A stretch of 64,000 nucleotides of DNA, from positions 62,001-126,000 of the forward strand of contig JBNMLP010000003.1 in NCBI GenBank assembly GCA_050874905.1, written 5' to 3'. The notes beneath the pieces were generated by a model, which saw only the letters and a list, made by a program, of their open reading frames with translations, was not told the origin of the DNA and ran no database searches. How positions within the stretch are numbered: position 1 is the stretch's first letter; each line of letters opens with the position of its first letter. Made by a program: the position numbers and the translations under genes. Origin of the DNA: NC2004 sp050874905 (GTDB lineage Bacteria; Bacillota; Clostridia; Lachnospirales; Lachnospiraceae). Below are positions 8,541 to 18,013 of the stretch, piece by piece.

Positions 8541-8684
8541 ATGAAACGCATTAAGACATTAACAACCAAGACGTTAAAGAATACGATGGCAAAAGGCGGA
8601 TGCGGCGAGTGCCAGACTTCCTGCCAGTCTGCATGCAAGACTTCATGTACCGTTGGTAACCAGACTTGCGAGACTCAGAAGTAA
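8541..8684 (+). CDS. scfA: SCIFF peptide (six cysteines in forty-five residues)
   Basis: A 47-residue ribosomal peptide, below the usual ORF length cut-off. The N-terminal leader is basic and threonine-rich (MKRIKTLTTKTLKNTMAKGG). The C-terminal half holds six cysteines at residues 21, 24, 28, 32, 36 and 43 in a small-residue context. This is the hallmark of SCIFF, the near-universal Clostridial RiPP precursor that the neighbouring radical SAM enzyme modifies with a Cys-Thr thioether cross-link. Threonines suitable as acceptors occur between the cysteines. It has its own promoter, a strong ribosome site and a hairpin directly after it. The biological role of mature SCIFF is not known. Confidence 0.95.
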   Translation: MKRIKTLTTKTLKNTMAKGGCGECQTSCQSACKTSCTVGNQTCETQK

Positions 8685-8710
8685 TTGCATACGAAATGTA
8701 ATGTAAGAGA

Positions 8711-8746
8711 AAGGCTATTCATAGCATTGAATAGCCTTTTATATTG
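8711..8746 (+). terminator. Hairpin between scfA and scfB (partial terminator or attenuator)
   Basis: Perfect 11-bp stem AAGGCTATTCA / TGAATAGCCTT with loop TAGCAT, followed by an interrupted T-rich run (TTTTATATTGTTT). The imperfect tail and the position inside a two-gene unit suggest partial termination, giving more precursor than maturase message. Confidence 0.75.
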
Positions 8747-8768
8747 TTTAGGATATAAGGAGTAAAAG

Positions 8769-10211
8769 ATGATACATCAGTATAAGAATAATGGCTACAA
8801 TATTGTTCTTGATGTTTGCAGTGGCTCCGTCCATGTAGTAGATGATGTGGTATACGATGTACTTGCCCGCTATAGTGAGGCATATGAAACACTCTGTGAG
8901 ACAGAGGATGCATCCTGTGCGAAAAACTGTGACAGCTGTCAGGTGAAGCTTCCGGAGGAAGTCAGACAGCAGATCGTGGATGCCTGCAGTGAGGCATATC
9001 CGCGTGCGGATGTAGAAGAAGCGATGGAGGAGATCGAGGAACTCAAGGAGCAGGGATTGTTATTTGCTCCGGATGAGTACCGGGACTATGTCATTGATTT
9101 TAAGAAACGAAAGACTGTTGTAAAAGCACTTTGCCTTCACATTGCCCACGATTGTAATCTGGGCTGCCGCTACTGCTTTGCGGAAGAAGGGGAGTACCAT
9201 GGAAGACGGGCACTCATGTCCTTTGAAGTGGGCAAAAAGGCACTTGATTTCTTAGTTGCCAACTCCGGCAACCGCAGAAACCTCGAAGTAGATTTCTTTG
9301 GCGGAGAGCCGACGATGAACTGGGAAGTAGTCAAACAGCTTGTAGAATATGGACGATCCATTGAAAAAGAACATGACAAGAATTTCAGATTTACCTTAAC
9401 GACCAATGGCATTTTACTGAATGAAGAAATGATGGAATTTGCCAACCGCGAAATGGCAAATGTAGTATTATCCATTGATGGAAGAAAAGAGATCAATGAT
9501 TACATGCGTCCGACCAGAAACGGAAAGAGCAGTTATGACATCATTCTTCCAAAGTTTCAGGAATTTGCTGCGTTACGAAACCAGACCAATTATTACGTGC
9601 GTGGAACGTTTACCCACCACAATCTGGATTTTTCAAAGGATGTCTTACATCTGGCAGATCTTGGGTTTAAGCAGATCTCCGTGGAACCGGTAGTGGCCGG
9701 ACCGGAAGCAGATTATGCGATACGCGAGGAAGATCTTGACCAGTTAAAAGAGGAATACGACAAATTGGCGGCAGAGATGGTAACACGGCAGAAAGAGGGG
9801 AATGGATTTAATTTCTTCCACTTTATGATCGATCTCAATCAGGGACCGTGTGTTGCCAAACGATTGTCAGGATGTGGATCAGGTACAGAATATCTGGCTG
9901 TGACACCTTGGGGAGATCTGTATCCGTGTCACCAGTTTGTTGGAGAAGAAGACTTCTTAATGGGAAACGTCGATGACGGGATCACCAAAGAAGCCATCCG
10001 GGATGAATTTAAACTTTGCAATGTATATGCAAAGGATAAATGTAGAAAATGCTTTGCGAGATTTTACTGCAGCGGCGGCTGTGCCGCAAACTCCTACAAT
10101 TTCCATGGGAATATCAACGATACCTATGAAGTAGGATGCGAGCTGGAACGCAAGCGGGTAGAATGTGCAATCATGATTAAAGCCGCTTTGGCGGAAGAAA
10201 AGGAGAGTTAA
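8769..10211 (+). CDS. scfB: SCIFF maturase, radical SAM/SPASM thioether-forming enzyme
   Basis: Installs a thioether cross-link in the SCIFF peptide. 480 residues. The first ~115 residues form the peptide-recognition region. The radical SAM [4Fe-4S] motif CNLGCRYCF has its cysteines at 129, 133 and 136. A C-terminal SPASM-type region binds auxiliary clusters, with cysteines in GPCVAKRLSGCGSG, YPCHQF, CRKCFARFYCSGGCAAN and VGCELERKRVEC. AAGGAG precedes the ATG. It stands between its substrate scfA and secDF, with only two bases between its stop and the secDF start, so it is probably in one transcript with the translocase gene. Confidence 0.96.
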   Translation: MIHQYKNNGYNIVLDVCSGSVHVVDDVVYDVLARYSEAYETLCETEDASCAKNCDSCQVKLPEEVRQQIVDACSEAYPRADVEEAMEEIEELKEQGLLFAPDEYRDYVIDFKKRKTVVKALCLHIAHDCNLGCRYCFAEEGEYHGRRALMSFEVGKKALDFLVANSGNRRNLEVDFFGGEPTMNWEVVKQLVEYGRSIEKEHDKNFRFTLTTNGILLNEEMMEFANREMANVVLSIDGRKEINDYMRPTRNGKSSYDIILPKFQEFAALRNQTNYYVRGTFTHHNLDFSKDVLHLADLGFKQISVEPVVAGPEADYAIREEDLDQLKEEYDKLAAEMVTRQKEGNGFNFFHFMIDLNQGPCVAKRLSGCGSGTEYLAVTPWGDLYPCHQFVGEEDFLMGNVDDGITKEAIRDEFKLCNVYAKDKCRKCFARFYCSGGCAANSYNFHGNINDTYEVGCELERKRVECAIMIKAALAEEKES

Positions 10212-10213
10212 AC

Positions 10214-12523
10214 ATGAAGAATCAGAAAACGAAAAGCATATTGATCATTTTATGCTTCATCATCCTTTCTGTGTTTGCAGGTTTCATTATTCTTCAGGGA
10301 CTTGGCAAGCAGCACAAAGGAACAGCTTCCCACATTAAACTGGGACTGGATTTAGCAGGTGGTGTCAGCATTACCTATCAGGTAAAAGAGGACAACCCAA
10401 CCGATACCGAGATCAACGATACGATTGCGAAGATTCAGGAGCGTGTACAGGAGTACAGCACCGAGTCAAACGTATATAAGGTAGGAAGCAACCGTATTCA
10501 GGTAGAAATTCCGGGCGAGACAGATGCAAATAAGGTATTAGAGGATCTTGGTAAACCAGGTTCTTTGGTATTCCAGTTAGAAGACGGTACCCAGGTAGTG
10601 ACCGGATCTGATATTACCAGTGCGGAAGCCAATACACAGACTGACAGCACCACCGGCGTGAAAGAAAATGTCGTAGAATTAGAGTTTAACAAAGATGGTG
10701 CAAAGAAGTTCGGTGATGCTACAAGTGCAAACATCGGCAAGCAGATCTACATCATCTACGATGGCGAAGTGATCAGCGCACCAACTGTTCAGGCAGCGAT
10801 CACAGATGGTAAATGTGTGATCACCGGACAGGAGAGCTTAGATGAAGCAAAATCTTTAGCTACTTACATCCGTATCGGTGCACTTCCATTAGAGCTGGAA
10901 GAGATGAGCTCCCAGGTTGTAGCGGCACAGTTAGGTTCTGAGGCTGTTACTACCAGTTTAAAGGCAGGTGCCATTGGTCTTGCGATCATTTGTGTATTCA
11001 TGATCGTAGTATACTTCTGGCCTGGATTCATTGCATCATTAGCACTGATCGCATACATCTTACTGACCTTACTGGCATTAAATGGATTTAATATTACATT
11101 GACACTTCCTGGTATGGCGGGTGTTATCTTAGGTATTGGTATGGCGGTGGATGCCAACGTCATCATCTTTACCCGTATCAAAGAGGAGATCCGTGATGGT
11201 AAGTCTGTAAAGACTGCATTAAACTCCGGATACAATAAAGCATTATCTGCTATTTTAGATGGTAATATTACCACCTTGATCGCAGCAGCAGTATTATACT
11301 TAAAGGGGTCTGGTACGGTACGTGGATTCGCACAGACTTTAGCACTCAGTATTATCCTTTCCATGTTTACCGCATTAGTGATCACCAAATGGCTGTTAAA
11401 TTCTTTCTACAGCGTTGGTGTACAGAAGCCGGCATTATATGGTAAAGCAAAAGAGACCAAGGTATTTGATTATGTAAAACTCAGCAAGGTTTGTATTGTA
11501 CTTTCTCTGTTAGTGATCGTAGCAGGTCTTGTGGCTCTTCCAATCAACAAGAAAAAGACAGGAAATGTATTGAACTTTGATCTGGATTTTGTCGGTGGTA
11601 CGACGATGACATTGACACTGAAAAACGATATGACAGTTAAGGAAGCAGAAAAGACCGTAAAACCGGTCGTTGCCAAGGCTGCAGATATTTCAGAAGGCGG
11701 TGTTCAGGTACAGGCAGTTAAGAATGCCAACCAGATCATTGTAAAGACCGAGCAGTTAAGCGTATCACAGCGTGATGCCGTGCAGGATGCCTTAGAAAAA
11801 GATAAGGCGATCGAGCTGAAAAATGCGATTGAGACAGAGAATATCTCTGCGACGATCAGTAGTGAGACAAGAAGAGATGCCGTGATCGCCATCGTGATCG
11901 CAACGATCCTGATGCTGATCTATATTGCATTCCGATTCAAAGACTGGAAGTTTGGATGCTCCGCAGTATTGGCACTGTGCCATGATGTATTAGTGGTATT
12001 CTGTCTGTACTCTGTAGGACGGTTAGTTGTAGGTGCAACCTTTATCGCATGTATGCTGACGATCGTAGGTTATTCGATCAATGCGACGATCATCATTTTC
12101 GACCGTATCCGTGAGAACTTAAGAAGCATGAGCATTGCCAAGGTTGGTTTAGATACGATCGTAAATACCAGTATTTCACAGACATTTACAAGAACGATCA
12201 ATACTTCTGTTACCACCTTTATCATGGTATTCATGTTATGGCTGATGGGAGCAAAATCATTAAATGAGTTCTCTGTTGCACTGATGACAGGTATTGTGTG
12301 TGGTGCATACTCTTCTGTATGCATTACCGGACCAGTCTGGTACCTGTTCAAGAGAAAAGGTGTAAAGAAGGCAGAAGAAGCTGCAAAGGCAAAATTAGAG
12401 CGTCAGGCTGAGGCAAAAGCCAAAGCAAAGGCAGGCAAGGAAGCACAAAGTGCTGCCAAACCATCTACTTCTGCAAAGAAATCATCTTCTAAGAAAAAAG
12501 GCGGAAAAAAGAAACGCAAATAA
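10214..12523 (+). CDS. secDF: Fused protein-export membrane protein SecD-SecF
   Basis: Proton-driven accessory complex that promotes late steps of Sec export. 769 residues. SecD half: helix ~8-28, LGLDLAGGVSITYQV, the P1 domain, then helices ending near residue 395. SecF half: helix ~415-435, FDLDFVGGTTMTL, then the second helical bundle (YSINATIIIFDRIREN) to ~715. The last ~50 residues are Lys/Ala/Ser-rich. The fusion is common in Firmicutes. The start is two bases after the scfB stop with GGAGAG overlapping the end of scfB. A strong terminator follows. Confidence 0.97.
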   Translation: MKNQKTKSILIILCFIILSVFAGFIILQGLGKQHKGTASHIKLGLDLAGGVSITYQVKEDNPTDTEINDTIAKIQERVQEYSTESNVYKVGSNRIQVEIPGETDANKVLEDLGKPGSLVFQLEDGTQVVTGSDITSAEANTQTDSTTGVKENVVELEFNKDGAKKFGDATSANIGKQIYIIYDGEVISAPTVQAAITDGKCVITGQESLDEAKSLATYIRIGALPLELEEMSSQVVAAQLGSEAVTTSLKAGAIGLAIICVFMIVVYFWPGFIASLALIAYILLTLLALNGFNITLTLPGMAGVILGIGMAVDANVIIFTRIKEEIRDGKSVKTALNSGYNKALSAILDGNITTLIAAAVLYLKGSGTVRGFAQTLALSIILSMFTALVITKWLLNSFYSVGVQKPALYGKAKETKVFDYVKLSKVCIVLSLLVIVAGLVALPINKKKTGNVLNFDLDFVGGTTMTLTLKNDMTVKEAEKTVKPVVAKAADISEGGVQVQAVKNANQIIVKTEQLSVSQRDAVQDALEKDKAIELKNAIETENISATISSETRRDAVIAIVIATILMLIYIAFRFKDWKFGCSAVLALCHDVLVVFCLYSVGRLVVGATFIACMLTIVGYSINATIIIFDRIRENLRSMSIAKVGLDTIVNTSISQTFTRTINTSVTTFIMVFMLWLMGAKSLNEFSVALMTGIVCGAYSSVCITGPVWYLFKRKGVKKAEEAAKAKLERQAEAKAKAKAGKEAQSAAKPSTSAKKSSSKKKGGKKKRK

Positions 12524-12543
12524 GGAAGTAAAGGGATAGATCA

Positions 12544-12580
12544 GGGAGTTCCAGTCATATCGATGGAACTCCCTTTTTTA
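12544..12580 (+). terminator. Terminator after secDF
   Basis: Perfect 10-bp stem GGGAGTTCCA / TGGAACTCCC followed by TTTTTT. Confidence 0.92.
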
Positions 12581-12619
12581 TAAGCCGGATAAAATGGCAG
12601 ATGATACGGAGTGATTAAA

Positions 12620-14410
12620 ATGCAGGAAATATGGACAGTATTTAATAAAGCGGCGGATTTTCATGCGCTGGCAGAACAACTAAAGGTAGACCCTGTACTG
12701 GTTCGGATCATGCGAAACCGTGATCTTACCACCTATGAACAGATGGCGCAGTATCTCGGAATGGGGGCGAAAGAAGCGACAGAGGATCATTTGTTAAAGG
12801 ACATGCAAAAAGCGGTGGACATTCTTCGGGAGAAATTATGTGAGGGAGCCCATATCCGCATTATTTCCGATTATGATGTGGACGGTATCTGCAGTAATTA
12901 CGTGCTTTACACCTGTTTGCGGGAGCTGCTTCGCGGTTTGGGAAAGGATGTATCACAGGTGGATTACGTGATCCCACACCGGATCAAGGATGGATATGGC
13001 TTAAATGCAGAGCTGATCAAAAACGCACATGAGGATGGCGTGGATACGATCCTCACCTGTGACAATGGAATTGCTGCAGTAGAGGAGATCGCGCTGGCGA
13101 AAAAATTTCAAATGACGGTGGTTGTCACAGATCACCATGAAGCACAGCAGGAGATTCCGGATGCGGATGCGATCATAGATCCCAAGCAGCCGGGTTGTAG
13201 TTATCCGTTTGCGGAAATCTGTGGGGCAGTGGTTGCCTTTAAGGTGATGAAGCAGCTTTATGTGGCAATGGGGAGAAAAGAACAGGAGCTTGACTGGCTG
13301 TATCCTTATCTTGCTATGGCAACGGTCTGTGATGTTATGGTGCTGCAAAAAGAAAATCGCGATATTGTAAAACGGGGACTTGCCATGCTGCAAAAAAAGG
13401 TGCGGGAACGTACGTTAGAACCCGGTCTGCTTGCTTTGATCGATGCAAATCAGTTAGAGCCGGAGCGCATCAATGCTTACAGCTTCGGTTTTACCCTCGG
13501 ACCGTGCTTAAATGCTATGGGGCGGCTTTCGTCTGCCAAGTGGGGGCTGAAGCTATTGTTGGAGACGGATAAAAAAAAGGCAGAACATCGGGCACAGCAG
13601 TTAAAGAGGATGAATGAGATCCGGCAGGAGATGTCAAAGAAAAATGAGACATTGGCGATTCAGATGGCGGACAGTGAGCCGTATCAGAAAGATCCGGTTT
13701 TAGTGCTGCATCTGCCAGACTGCCATGAAAGCATTGCAGGGATCGTGGCAGGACGCGTAAGAGAACATACGGGAAAACCAACGCTCCTTTTAACGAATAC
13801 AAAGGAACCGGGGATTGTAAAGGGCTCCGGGCGTTCCATTCCAGAGTACGATATGTTTGCAGCACTGATGGAGAACAAAGACTGTTTCATAAAGGTGGGC
13901 GGACATAAAATGGCAGCTGGTTTTACGCTGGAAGAAGAAAAGCTTTCCCTGCTCCGAAAACGGCTCAATGAAAGCGCGCAGCTTTCCAAAGAAGATCTTG
14001 CAAGAAAATATGTGATCGATCTGAAAATGCCAATAGAATATATCGGGGAATCTTTCGTAAAACAGCTTTCTTTGCTGGAACCGACGGGAAATGGGAATCC
14101 CAGAGCGTTATTTGCGGAAAAACATATGACGCTGACAACTGTAAAGGTGGTCGGAAAACGACAGAATGTACTGCGGTTAAATCTGCTTACGCCGACGGGA
14201 AAGCATGTGACTGCCGTGTATTTCGCAGCAGAGCCATTTGCTCTCTTTGCATCATTTCCGGTACCTGTTATCCGCCAGGTAAAAGCAGCGGCGGCGTCAG
14301 GCAGACGGCTGATGCTTCCGGTTTCTATTTTGTATCAGCCGATGTTAAATGAATATATGGGAAATGTTTCCATAGAATTAAAACTAATCAGTGCGAAATA
14401 TGAAGAATAA
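12620..14410 (+). CDS. recJ: Single-stranded-DNA-specific exonuclease RecJ
   Basis: 5'-to-3' ssDNA exonuclease of recombination and repair, DHH phosphoesterase superfamily. 596 residues. DHH motifs: SDYDVDGICSNY near residue 90, LTCDNGIAA, VVTDHHEAQ near residue 170 and LATVCDVM-type region following. The DHHA1 part holds KGSGRS and GGHKMAAGFTLEE near residue 430; the C-terminal OB-like region includes GNGNPRALFA. An in-frame GTG at 12611 is possible, but ACGGAG (12606-12611) fits ATG 12620 better. Confidence 0.95.
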   Translation: MQEIWTVFNKAADFHALAEQLKVDPVLVRIMRNRDLTTYEQMAQYLGMGAKEATEDHLLKDMQKAVDILREKLCEGAHIRIISDYDVDGICSNYVLYTCLRELLRGLGKDVSQVDYVIPHRIKDGYGLNAELIKNAHEDGVDTILTCDNGIAAVEEIALAKKFQMTVVVTDHHEAQQEIPDADAIIDPKQPGCSYPFAEICGAVVAFKVMKQLYVAMGRKEQELDWLYPYLAMATVCDVMVLQKENRDIVKRGLAMLQKKVRERTLEPGLLALIDANQLEPERINAYSFGFTLGPCLNAMGRLSSAKWGLKLLLETDKKKAEHRAQQLKRMNEIRQEMSKKNETLAIQMADSEPYQKDPVLVLHLPDCHESIAGIVAGRVREHTGKPTLLLTNTKEPGIVKGSGRSIPEYDMFAALMENKDCFIKVGGHKMAAGFTLEEEKLSLLRKRLNESAQLSKEDLARKYVIDLKMPIEYIGESFVKQLSLLEPTGNGNPRALFAEKHMTLTTVKVVGKRQNVLRLNLLTPTGKHVTAVYFAAEPFALFASFPVPVIRQVKAAAASGRRLMLPVSILYQPMLNEYMGNVSIELKLISAKYEE

Positions 14411-14422
14411 TGGAGAAACGCA

Positions 14423-14450
14423 TTGAAAAAATCTTTTCATCTGTTAAAAT
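14423..14450 (+). promoter_or_regulatory. Promoter upstream of apt
   Basis: TTGAAA (14423-14428), 16-nt spacer, TAAAAT (14445-14450) preceded by TG at 14442-14443 (extended -10); 42 bases before the apt start. Confidence 0.7.
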
Positions 14451-14492
14451 AGAATAGGATGTTTAGAATTTCGATAGAAAAGAGGAACGAAC

Positions 14493-15017
14493 ATGAAAAA
14501 AGTGGAAGATTACGTGAGAACGATACCGGATTTCCCGGAAAAAGGCATTATGTTTCGCGATATTACAACGGTACTTTCGGATGCAGAGGGACTTCACCTT
14601 GCCATCGATGAGATGAAGCATCTGTTAGATGATGTGGAGTACGATGTGGTAGCAGGAACGGAATCCAGAGGATTTATTTTTGGTGTGCCGATCGCATATA
14701 GCTGCAACAAACCATTTGTTCCGATCCGTAAGAAGGGAAAACTGCCATGTGAAACAGTGGAAGCAACCTATGATCTGGAATATGGACAGGCAACGATCGA
14801 GATGCATAAGGACTCCATTAAAACGGGACAGAAGGTGGTATTGGTCGATGATCTTATTGCGACCGGAGGTACGATCGAGGCAGCGATCAAGCTGGTCGAA
14901 GAGTTAGGTGGAAAGGTAGTCAAGGTAATCTTTTTGATGGAACTGGCAGGATTGAATGGAAGAGAACGTTTGAAAGGGTATGACGTTGCTTCTGTTATTT
15001 CCTATCCGGGCAAATAA
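14493..15017 (+). CDS. apt: Adenine phosphoribosyltransferase
   Basis: Salvages adenine to AMP using PRPP. 174 residues, the usual length. The N-terminal DFPEKGIMFRDITTVL is the Apt family signature, GTESRGFIFG forms the base/flexible-loop region, and the PRPP-binding loop is VLVDDLIATGGT near residues 111-123. It has its own promoter and AGAGGAACG ribosome site, and is followed 33 bases later by rel; the apt-rel order is common in Firmicutes and both use or govern purine nucleotides. Confidence 0.97.
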   Translation: MKKVEDYVRTIPDFPEKGIMFRDITTVLSDAEGLHLAIDEMKHLLDDVEYDVVAGTESRGFIFGVPIAYSCNKPFVPIRKKGKLPCETVEATYDLEYGQATIEMHKDSIKTGQKVVLVDDLIATGGTIEAAIKLVEELGGKVVKVIFLMELAGLNGRERLKGYDVASVISYPGK

Positions 15018-15050
15018 ATAAGCAGAGAATAAAGGCAGCGAGGTGATAGG

Positions 15051-17357
15051 ATGGAAGAACCAACGAGCTTTGGAAGAAGCAGTCTGGAATTAGACGGAAA
15101 ACATATAGAAAAGGACATCAGTACGCCTGCTGATTTTACAGATCCGGAAGAGCTTTATCAACGTTTGATCAAAAGTGTGAGAATGTATCATCCGAATACG
15201 GACATCAGTATGATCGAGAAAGCCTATCATATTGCCAAAAAGGCGCACGAAGGCCAGAAACGAAAATCCGGAGAGCCTTATATCATTCATCCGCTTTGCG
15301 TGGCGATTATCTTAGCAGAGCTGGAGCTTGATAAAGAAACGATCGTAGCAGGTATTTTACATGATGTTGTGGAAGATACCGTGATGACCAGGGAGGAACT
15401 CGCACAGGAGTTTAATGAGGAAATTGCCCTTTTGGTGGATGGTGTTACAAAGCTGACACAGCTGAATTTTGCCAACACAAAGGATGATATTCAGGCGGAG
15501 AACTTAAGAAAAATGTTTTTGGCAATGGCAAAGGATATCCGTGTCATTATCATAAAACTGGCGGATCGCCTGCACAATCTGCGTACCCTTCAGTATATGA
15601 AGCCGGAAAAGCAGATTGAAAAAGCGAGAGAAACAATGGAGATCTATTCTCCGATCGCACACCGCCTTGGTATTTCCAAAGTGAAGATCGAACTTGATGA
15701 TATTTCCTTAAAATACCTGCATCCGGAAGAGTATAAGGATCTGGATGACAAGATTGCACTGCGTAAAAATGAGCGTGACGATTTCATCCGCACGATCGTA
15801 TCAGAAGTGAGCAAGCAGATGAAAGAGGCGGGCATTGATGCGGAAGTGGACGGTCGTGTCAAGCATTACTTCAGTATTTACAAGAAAATGCGCAATCAGC
15901 ACAAAACACTGGATCAGATCTATGATCTGTTCGCCGTGCGCATCAAGGTGGAAACGGTCAAAGACTGCTATGCGGCACTCGGTGTGATCCATGAGAATTA
16001 TACCCCCATTCCGGGACGGTTTAAGGATTATATCGCAATGCCGAAGTCCAACATGTACCAGTCTCTGCATACGACATTGATCGGACACAACGGACAGCCG
16101 TTTGAGATTCAGATCCGAACGTATGAGATGCACCGCACGGCAGAGTACGGTATCGCTGCCCACTGGAAATACAAAGAGAATTTAACAGGTACGACCAAAG
16201 ATCAGGAGGAGGAGAAATTGAGCTGGCTCCGCCAGATCTTAGAGTGGCAGCAGGAAGCGGAAAGTAACCATGAGTTTTTGAGCTTCGTAAAGACCGATCT
16301 GGATCTTTATGCCGAGCAGGTATACTGCTTTACGCCGGATGGTGATGTGAAGAACCTGCCAAACGGTTCCACTCCGGTAGATTTTGCATATAGTATTCAC
16401 AGTGCAGTAGGTAATAAAATGGTGGGTGCGAGAGTCAACGGGCAGCAGGTGCCGGTTGATTATATCCTGCAGAATGGTGACCGTGTAGAGATTGTGACCT
16501 CCCAGAATGCAAAGGGACCAAGTCGTGACTGGTTAAAGATCGTAAAGAGTTCGCAGGCAAAGAACAAGATCAACCAGTGGTTTAAAAAAGAATTTAAAGA
16601 AGAAAATATTGTGCGCGGAAAGGAACTGCTGCATGAGTACTGCAAGACGAAGGGATTAGAACTTTCTAAGTATCTGCAGCCGCAGTACAAGGAACGGGTA
16701 CAGATCAAGTATGGTTTCCATGACTGGGATTCTGCACTGGCAGCCATCGGACATGGTGGATTAAAAGAAGGCCAGGTCATGAATAAACTCATGGAGGAAT
16801 ATGAGAAAGAACATCCGAAACTAGTCAGCAACGAGGAGATTTTAGAGGAACTTGGTACTCCGTCGGCACAACCGAAAAAGGTACAGGGCAGCAAGAAAAA
16901 CAGTATTGTGGTCAGAGGGCTGCATGATGTTTCCGTACGTTTCAGCCGCTGTTGTAATCCGGTTCCGGGAGATGAGATCGTAGGTTTCATTACCAGAGGC
17001 CGAGGTATTTCCCTGCACCGGACAGATTGTGTCAATCTGCTTGCGATGGATGAGATGGACCGGCAGCGTTTGATCGAGGCGGAATGGGATAAGAAGGAGC
17101 AGGATCAGAATGGCGAGCGGTTTGAAACCGAGATCACACTTTATGCTTATACCCAGCAGAACCTGCTCATGAATATCACGAAGGTGTTTACGGAGCGGGG
17201 GATCGACGTGATTTCGTTGAATGCCAGAAATGGCAAGCAGGGGAAATCCACGTATTCCATTACTTTTGAAACAAGTGGTACATCGGAATTAAACAGTCTG
17301 ATCACAAAGCTTCGTTCTCTGGAAGGAATTATAGATATTGAACGAACAACAGGCTGA
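15051..17357 (+). CDS. relA: Bifunctional (p)ppGpp synthetase/hydrolase (Rel)
   Basis: Makes and degrades the stringent-response alarmone. 768 residues with the full Rel layout: HD hydrolase (HDVVEDT, His104-Asp105, intact so hydrolysis is expected), synthetase (RFKDYIAMPKSNMYQSLHTT near residue 330), TGS domain (VYCFTPDGDVKNLPNGSTPVDFAY), a conserved Cys-containing region (RCCNPVPGDEI) and a C-terminal ACT domain (LLMNITKVFTERGIDV). AGGTGA precedes the ATG. It is probably cotranscribed with apt. Confidence 0.97.
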   Translation: MEEPTSFGRSSLELDGKHIEKDISTPADFTDPEELYQRLIKSVRMYHPNTDISMIEKAYHIAKKAHEGQKRKSGEPYIIHPLCVAIILAELELDKETIVAGILHDVVEDTVMTREELAQEFNEEIALLVDGVTKLTQLNFANTKDDIQAENLRKMFLAMAKDIRVIIIKLADRLHNLRTLQYMKPEKQIEKARETMEIYSPIAHRLGISKVKIELDDISLKYLHPEEYKDLDDKIALRKNERDDFIRTIVSEVSKQMKEAGIDAEVDGRVKHYFSIYKKMRNQHKTLDQIYDLFAVRIKVETVKDCYAALGVIHENYTPIPGRFKDYIAMPKSNMYQSLHTTLIGHNGQPFEIQIRTYEMHRTAEYGIAAHWKYKENLTGTTKDQEEEKLSWLRQILEWQQEAESNHEFLSFVKTDLDLYAEQVYCFTPDGDVKNLPNGSTPVDFAYSIHSAVGNKMVGARVNGQQVPVDYILQNGDRVEIVTSQNAKGPSRDWLKIVKSSQAKNKINQWFKKEFKEENIVRGKELLHEYCKTKGLELSKYLQPQYKERVQIKYGFHDWDSALAAIGHGGLKEGQVMNKLMEEYEKEHPKLVSNEEILEELGTPSAQPKKVQGSKKNSIVVRGLHDVSVRFSRCCNPVPGDEIVGFITRGRGISLHRTDCVNLLAMDEMDRQRLIEAEWDKKEQDQNGERFETEITLYAYTQQNLLMNITKVFTERGIDVISLNARNGKQGKSTYSITFETSGTSELNSLITKLRSLEGIIDIERTTG

Positions 17358-17373
17358 TGGAAAGGAGTTTGCT

Positions 17374-18009
17374 ATGAGACAACATATGATGCTTCTTACA
17401 GAACAGGTAGGTAATTTAGGAACCAACTGCTATTTATTATGTAATAAAGATACGAAAGAAGCGGTTGTGATCGATCCGGGGGCAGAAGGATATCTGATCC
17501 GGGATGTTTTGGAGAATAACGGAATGCGTCCGGTTGCTATTTTACTGACACACGGGCACTATGATCACATTGATGGCGTGGCAGCATTGAAAGAGTCCTT
17601 TCACTCGTTAAAAACGTATGCCTGTTATGAAGAACGGGAGACGTTACAGAGTGCGGAACAGAATTTAAGCGAAGCATTTGGAAGACCGTGTACGGTCAAC
17701 GCAGATGAATTTCTGCACGATGGAGACAAATTGGAGTTTGCCGGGGCACATTTTCGCTGTATTCATACACCGGGACATACGCCGGGCGGCATGAGCTTTT
17801 ATGCGATCGAGGATGAGGTGCTTTTTTCCGGGGATACATTGTTTGCAGGAAGCGTAGGAAGAACGGATTTTCCGGGCGGAGATGCCAAGGCATTGTTACA
17901 TTCCATCCGGGTGAAGTACGCTGACATTGGAGATTATGTAAAAGTATGTCCGGGACATGGACCAACAACGACGATGGAGATAGAACGGGCAGAGAACCCA
18001 TATATGTAA
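17374..18009 (+). CDS. MBL-fold metallo-hydrolase (glyoxalase II-like)
   Basis: 211-residue zinc hydrolase of the metallo-beta-lactamase superfamily. Metal-binding motif THGHYDHIDGV (HxHxDH) near residue 64, then HTPGHTPGG, SGDTLFAGSVGRTD and the C-terminal CPGHGP. This small type is usually annotated as hydroxyacylglutathione hydrolase-like, but the substrate is not known in bacteria without glutathione. The frame opens at a TTG at 17338; AAGGAG (17362-17367) marks ATG 17374 as the start, 16 bases after rel. The rel-MBL-hemZ order is common in Clostridia. Confidence 0.92.
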   Translation: MRQHMMLLTEQVGNLGTNCYLLCNKDTKEAVVIDPGAEGYLIRDVLENNGMRPVAILLTHGHYDHIDGVAALKESFHSLKTYACYEERETLQSAEQNLSEAFGRPCTVNADEFLHDGDKLEFAGAHFRCIHTPGHTPGGMSFYAIEDEVLFSGDTLFAGSVGRTDFPGGDAKALLHSIRVKYADIGDYVKVCPGHGPTTTMEIERAENPYM

Positions 18010-18013
18010 GATT

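Noticed and set aside
10864..11388. Long minus-strand open frame inside secDF
   Set aside because: Hydrophobic antisense shadow of SecD helices, without a start site or family resemblance.
16460..17035. 191-codon minus-strand open frame inside rel
   Set aside because: Antisense of the conserved TGS and linker regions, no ribosome site and no recognisable domain.
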